This document shows positions 38,931 to 40,000 of a stretch of DNA of 40,000 bases, in pieces. The translations under genes and the position numbers were made by a program. Position 1 is the stretch's first letter. The number at the start of each line of letters is the position of its first letter. Source of the DNA: Methanobacteriaceae archaeon (lineage in GTDB: Archaea > Methanobacteriota > Methanobacteria > Methanobacteriales > Methanobacteriaceae). The stretch covers positions 1 to 40,000 of the forward strand of contig DAHVOW010000001.1 of the NCBI GenBank assembly GCA_027318585.1. The letters are read 5' to 3'. The notes below the pieces were generated by a model, which saw only the letters and a program-made list of their open reading frames with translations, was not told the origin of the DNA and made no database searches.

Positions 38931-40000
38931 ATGAATGAAAAAGGCAAAATGACTGCAAGTAGTGGTACCACCAACCTTGATTGGTGGCCGGATCGGTTGA
39001 ATTTAGATGTTCTGCGCCAGCATTCCGCAAAATCCAATCCAATGGATAAAGATTTCGACTACTCTCGAGAATTCCAGAGTCTTGACTTGGAGGCCCTTAA
39101 AAAAGATCTCCAGGACCTTATGACCGACTCACAGGAATGGTGGCCTGCGGACTTTGGCCACTACGGCCCCCTGTTCATCCGTATGGCGTGGCACAGTGCC
39201 GGTACGTACCGGGTTGGTGATGGACGTGGCGGTGGAAGTAGCGGCAATCAACGCTTTCCACCTCTCAGCAGCTGGCCGGACAACACTAACCTGGACAAAG
39301 CACGCCGATTACTCTGGCCCATCAAACAAAAATATGGCCGGAAAATTTCCTGGGCCGATCTGATGATCCTGGCTGGGAACGTGGCCCTGGAATCCATGGG
39401 CTTTAAGATCTTTGGTTTTGGCGGGGGAAGAGAGGACATCTGGGAACCAGAAAAGGACATATACTGGGGTTCCGAGAAAGAATGGCTCGGCGGAAAACGC
39501 CACGAAAAGGGCAGTGACCTGGACAAGCCACTGGCCGCCATTGAAATGGGTTTAATCTATGTAAATCCCGAAGGCCCAGACGGAAAGCCAGACCCCGTCG
39601 CTGCTGCAGACGATATCCGGGAGAGTTTTGCCCGTATGGCCATGAATGATGAGGAAACAGTGGCCCTCATTGCCGGTGGCCACGCCTTCGGTAAAACCCA
39701 CGGCGCCGGTGACCCCGAGCATGTGGGACCCGAACCAGAAGCGGCCCCTATCGAAGAGCAGGGCCTGGGCTGGAAGAGCAGCTTCGGCACAGGAAAAGGT
39801 AACGACACCATTACCGGAGGTCCGGAACTTATCTGGACCAACACACCCACGGCATGGGATAACAACTTCTTCAGGATCTTATTCGAATTTGAATGGGAGC
39901 TCGAGAAGAGTCCCGCCGGTGCCTACCAGTGGAAGCCCCAGGGTGATGCGGGTAAAGATACGGTTCCTGATCCCCACGACCCATCGAAACGCCGCACCCC
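38931..40000 (+). CDS. katG: Catalase-peroxidase KatG, 3' part beyond the window
   Basis: KatG removes hydrogen peroxide with a heme in the N-terminal domain. The visible 356 codons include the N-terminal NLDWWPDRLNLDVLRQH and distal MAWHSAGTYR with W87 and H88. Y210 is in MGLIYVNPEGPDG, M236, and the proximal H251 in IAGGHAFGKTHGAG. W87, Y210 and M236 have exactly the spacing of the Trp-Tyr-Met adduct that gives KatG its catalase activity. AGGGGTG precedes the ATG. The gene is of bacterial type, probably acquired by transfer. Confidence 0.96.
   Translation, partial: MNEKGKMTASSGTTNLDWWPDRLNLDVLRQHSAKSNPMDKDFDYSREFQSLDLEALKKDLQDLMTDSQEWWPADFGHYGPLFIRMAWHSAGTYRVGDGRGGGSSGNQRFPPLSSWPDNTNLDKARRLLWPIKQKYGRKISWADLMILAGNVALESMGFKIFGFGGGREDIWEPEKDIYWGSEKEWLGGKRHEKGSDLDKPLAAIEMGLIYVNPEGPDGKPDPVAAADDIRESFARMAMNDEETVALIAGGHAFGKTHGAGDPEHVGPEPEAAPIEEQGLGWKSSFGTGKGNDTITGGPELIWTNTPTAWDNNFFRILFEFEWELEKSPAGAYQWKPQGDAGKDTVPDPHDPSKRRT

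Overview
The window comes from a methanogenic euryarchaeon of the order Methanobacteriales, most likely a Methanobacterium-like mesophile. The evidence is the gene content: an AglB oligosaccharyltransferase, a euryarchaeal MCM helicase, a geranylgeranylglyceryl-phosphate prenyltransferase for ether lipids, an archaeal sulfide-dependent Thi4, aIF2-beta, archaeal NMD3, RNase P component 4, L39e/L31e/S19e/LX, a tRNA-Ala without encoded CCA, TATA-type promoters and poly-T terminators. Almost all of it is chromosomal core. I see no insertion sequence, prophage or CRISPR array.

Layout. 1-4460: the start of an IlvB-like ThDP enzyme (minus, cut by the left edge), acetyl-CoA synthetase (plus), an archaeal dUTPase (minus), a glycerophosphodiester phosphodiesterase whose tail is frameshifted (minus) and a SAM methyltransferase (plus). 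4576-9666 (minus): one tightly packed translation and secretion operon, in transcription order RNase P component 4, a CRM-domain RNA-binding protein, S19e, a PDCD5-like protein, a PP-loop ATPase, L39e, L31e, aIF6, LX, prefoldin alpha and FtsY. 9884-12338 (minus): a DRG-type GTPase, Thi4 and an AK6/Fap7-like kinase, ending in a T10 tract. 12466-14844 (minus): AglB. 15113-15951 (plus): a small-membrane-protein/XRE-repressor pair behind twin palindromic operators. 15970-18129 (minus): topoisomerase I. 18304-19509 (plus): a metallophosphoesterase and RlmE.

19510-20497 is the most unusual non-coding part. It holds a degenerate tandem repeat, an orphan membrane-anchored coiled-coil gene, and a 425-base gene-free stretch with several repeat pairs. 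That stretch also contains a single 13-mer that matches my recollection of the Methanothermobacter Cdc6-1 minimal origin box, about 50 bp before mcm. From 20498 (plus) follow mcm, aIF2-beta, nmd3, tyrS and a small orphan. Then come an acidic orphan (minus), a dolichol/phytol-kinase-like membrane protein and a divergent thymidylate-kinase paralogue (plus).

27232-30833 (minus) carries tRNA-Ala(CGC), then a probable operon in transcription order gamma-carbonic anhydrase, ether-lipid prenyltransferase, tmk, a twin-CDGSH protein and a DedA protein. After it come a U32 peptidase-family protein (plus), a TauE/SafE permease (minus), a MutS-family ATPase with an N-terminal HhH (plus), a double PRC-barrel protein (minus), a secreted zinc phospholipase C-like protein (minus) and a DUF2238/VanZ-like membrane protein (minus). 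The right edge cuts a catalase-peroxidase (KatG) gene with all its signature residues, a bacterial-type oxygen-defence enzyme in an anaerobe.

The window is mostly ordinary core genome. The points most worth following are the origin-box-like site and repeats before mcm, the twin operators before the membrane-protein/XRE pair, the frameshifted GDPD, the phospholipase C-like protein with a predicted N-terminal Trp, and the palindrome before katG. No computation was run; family assignments come from reading motifs.
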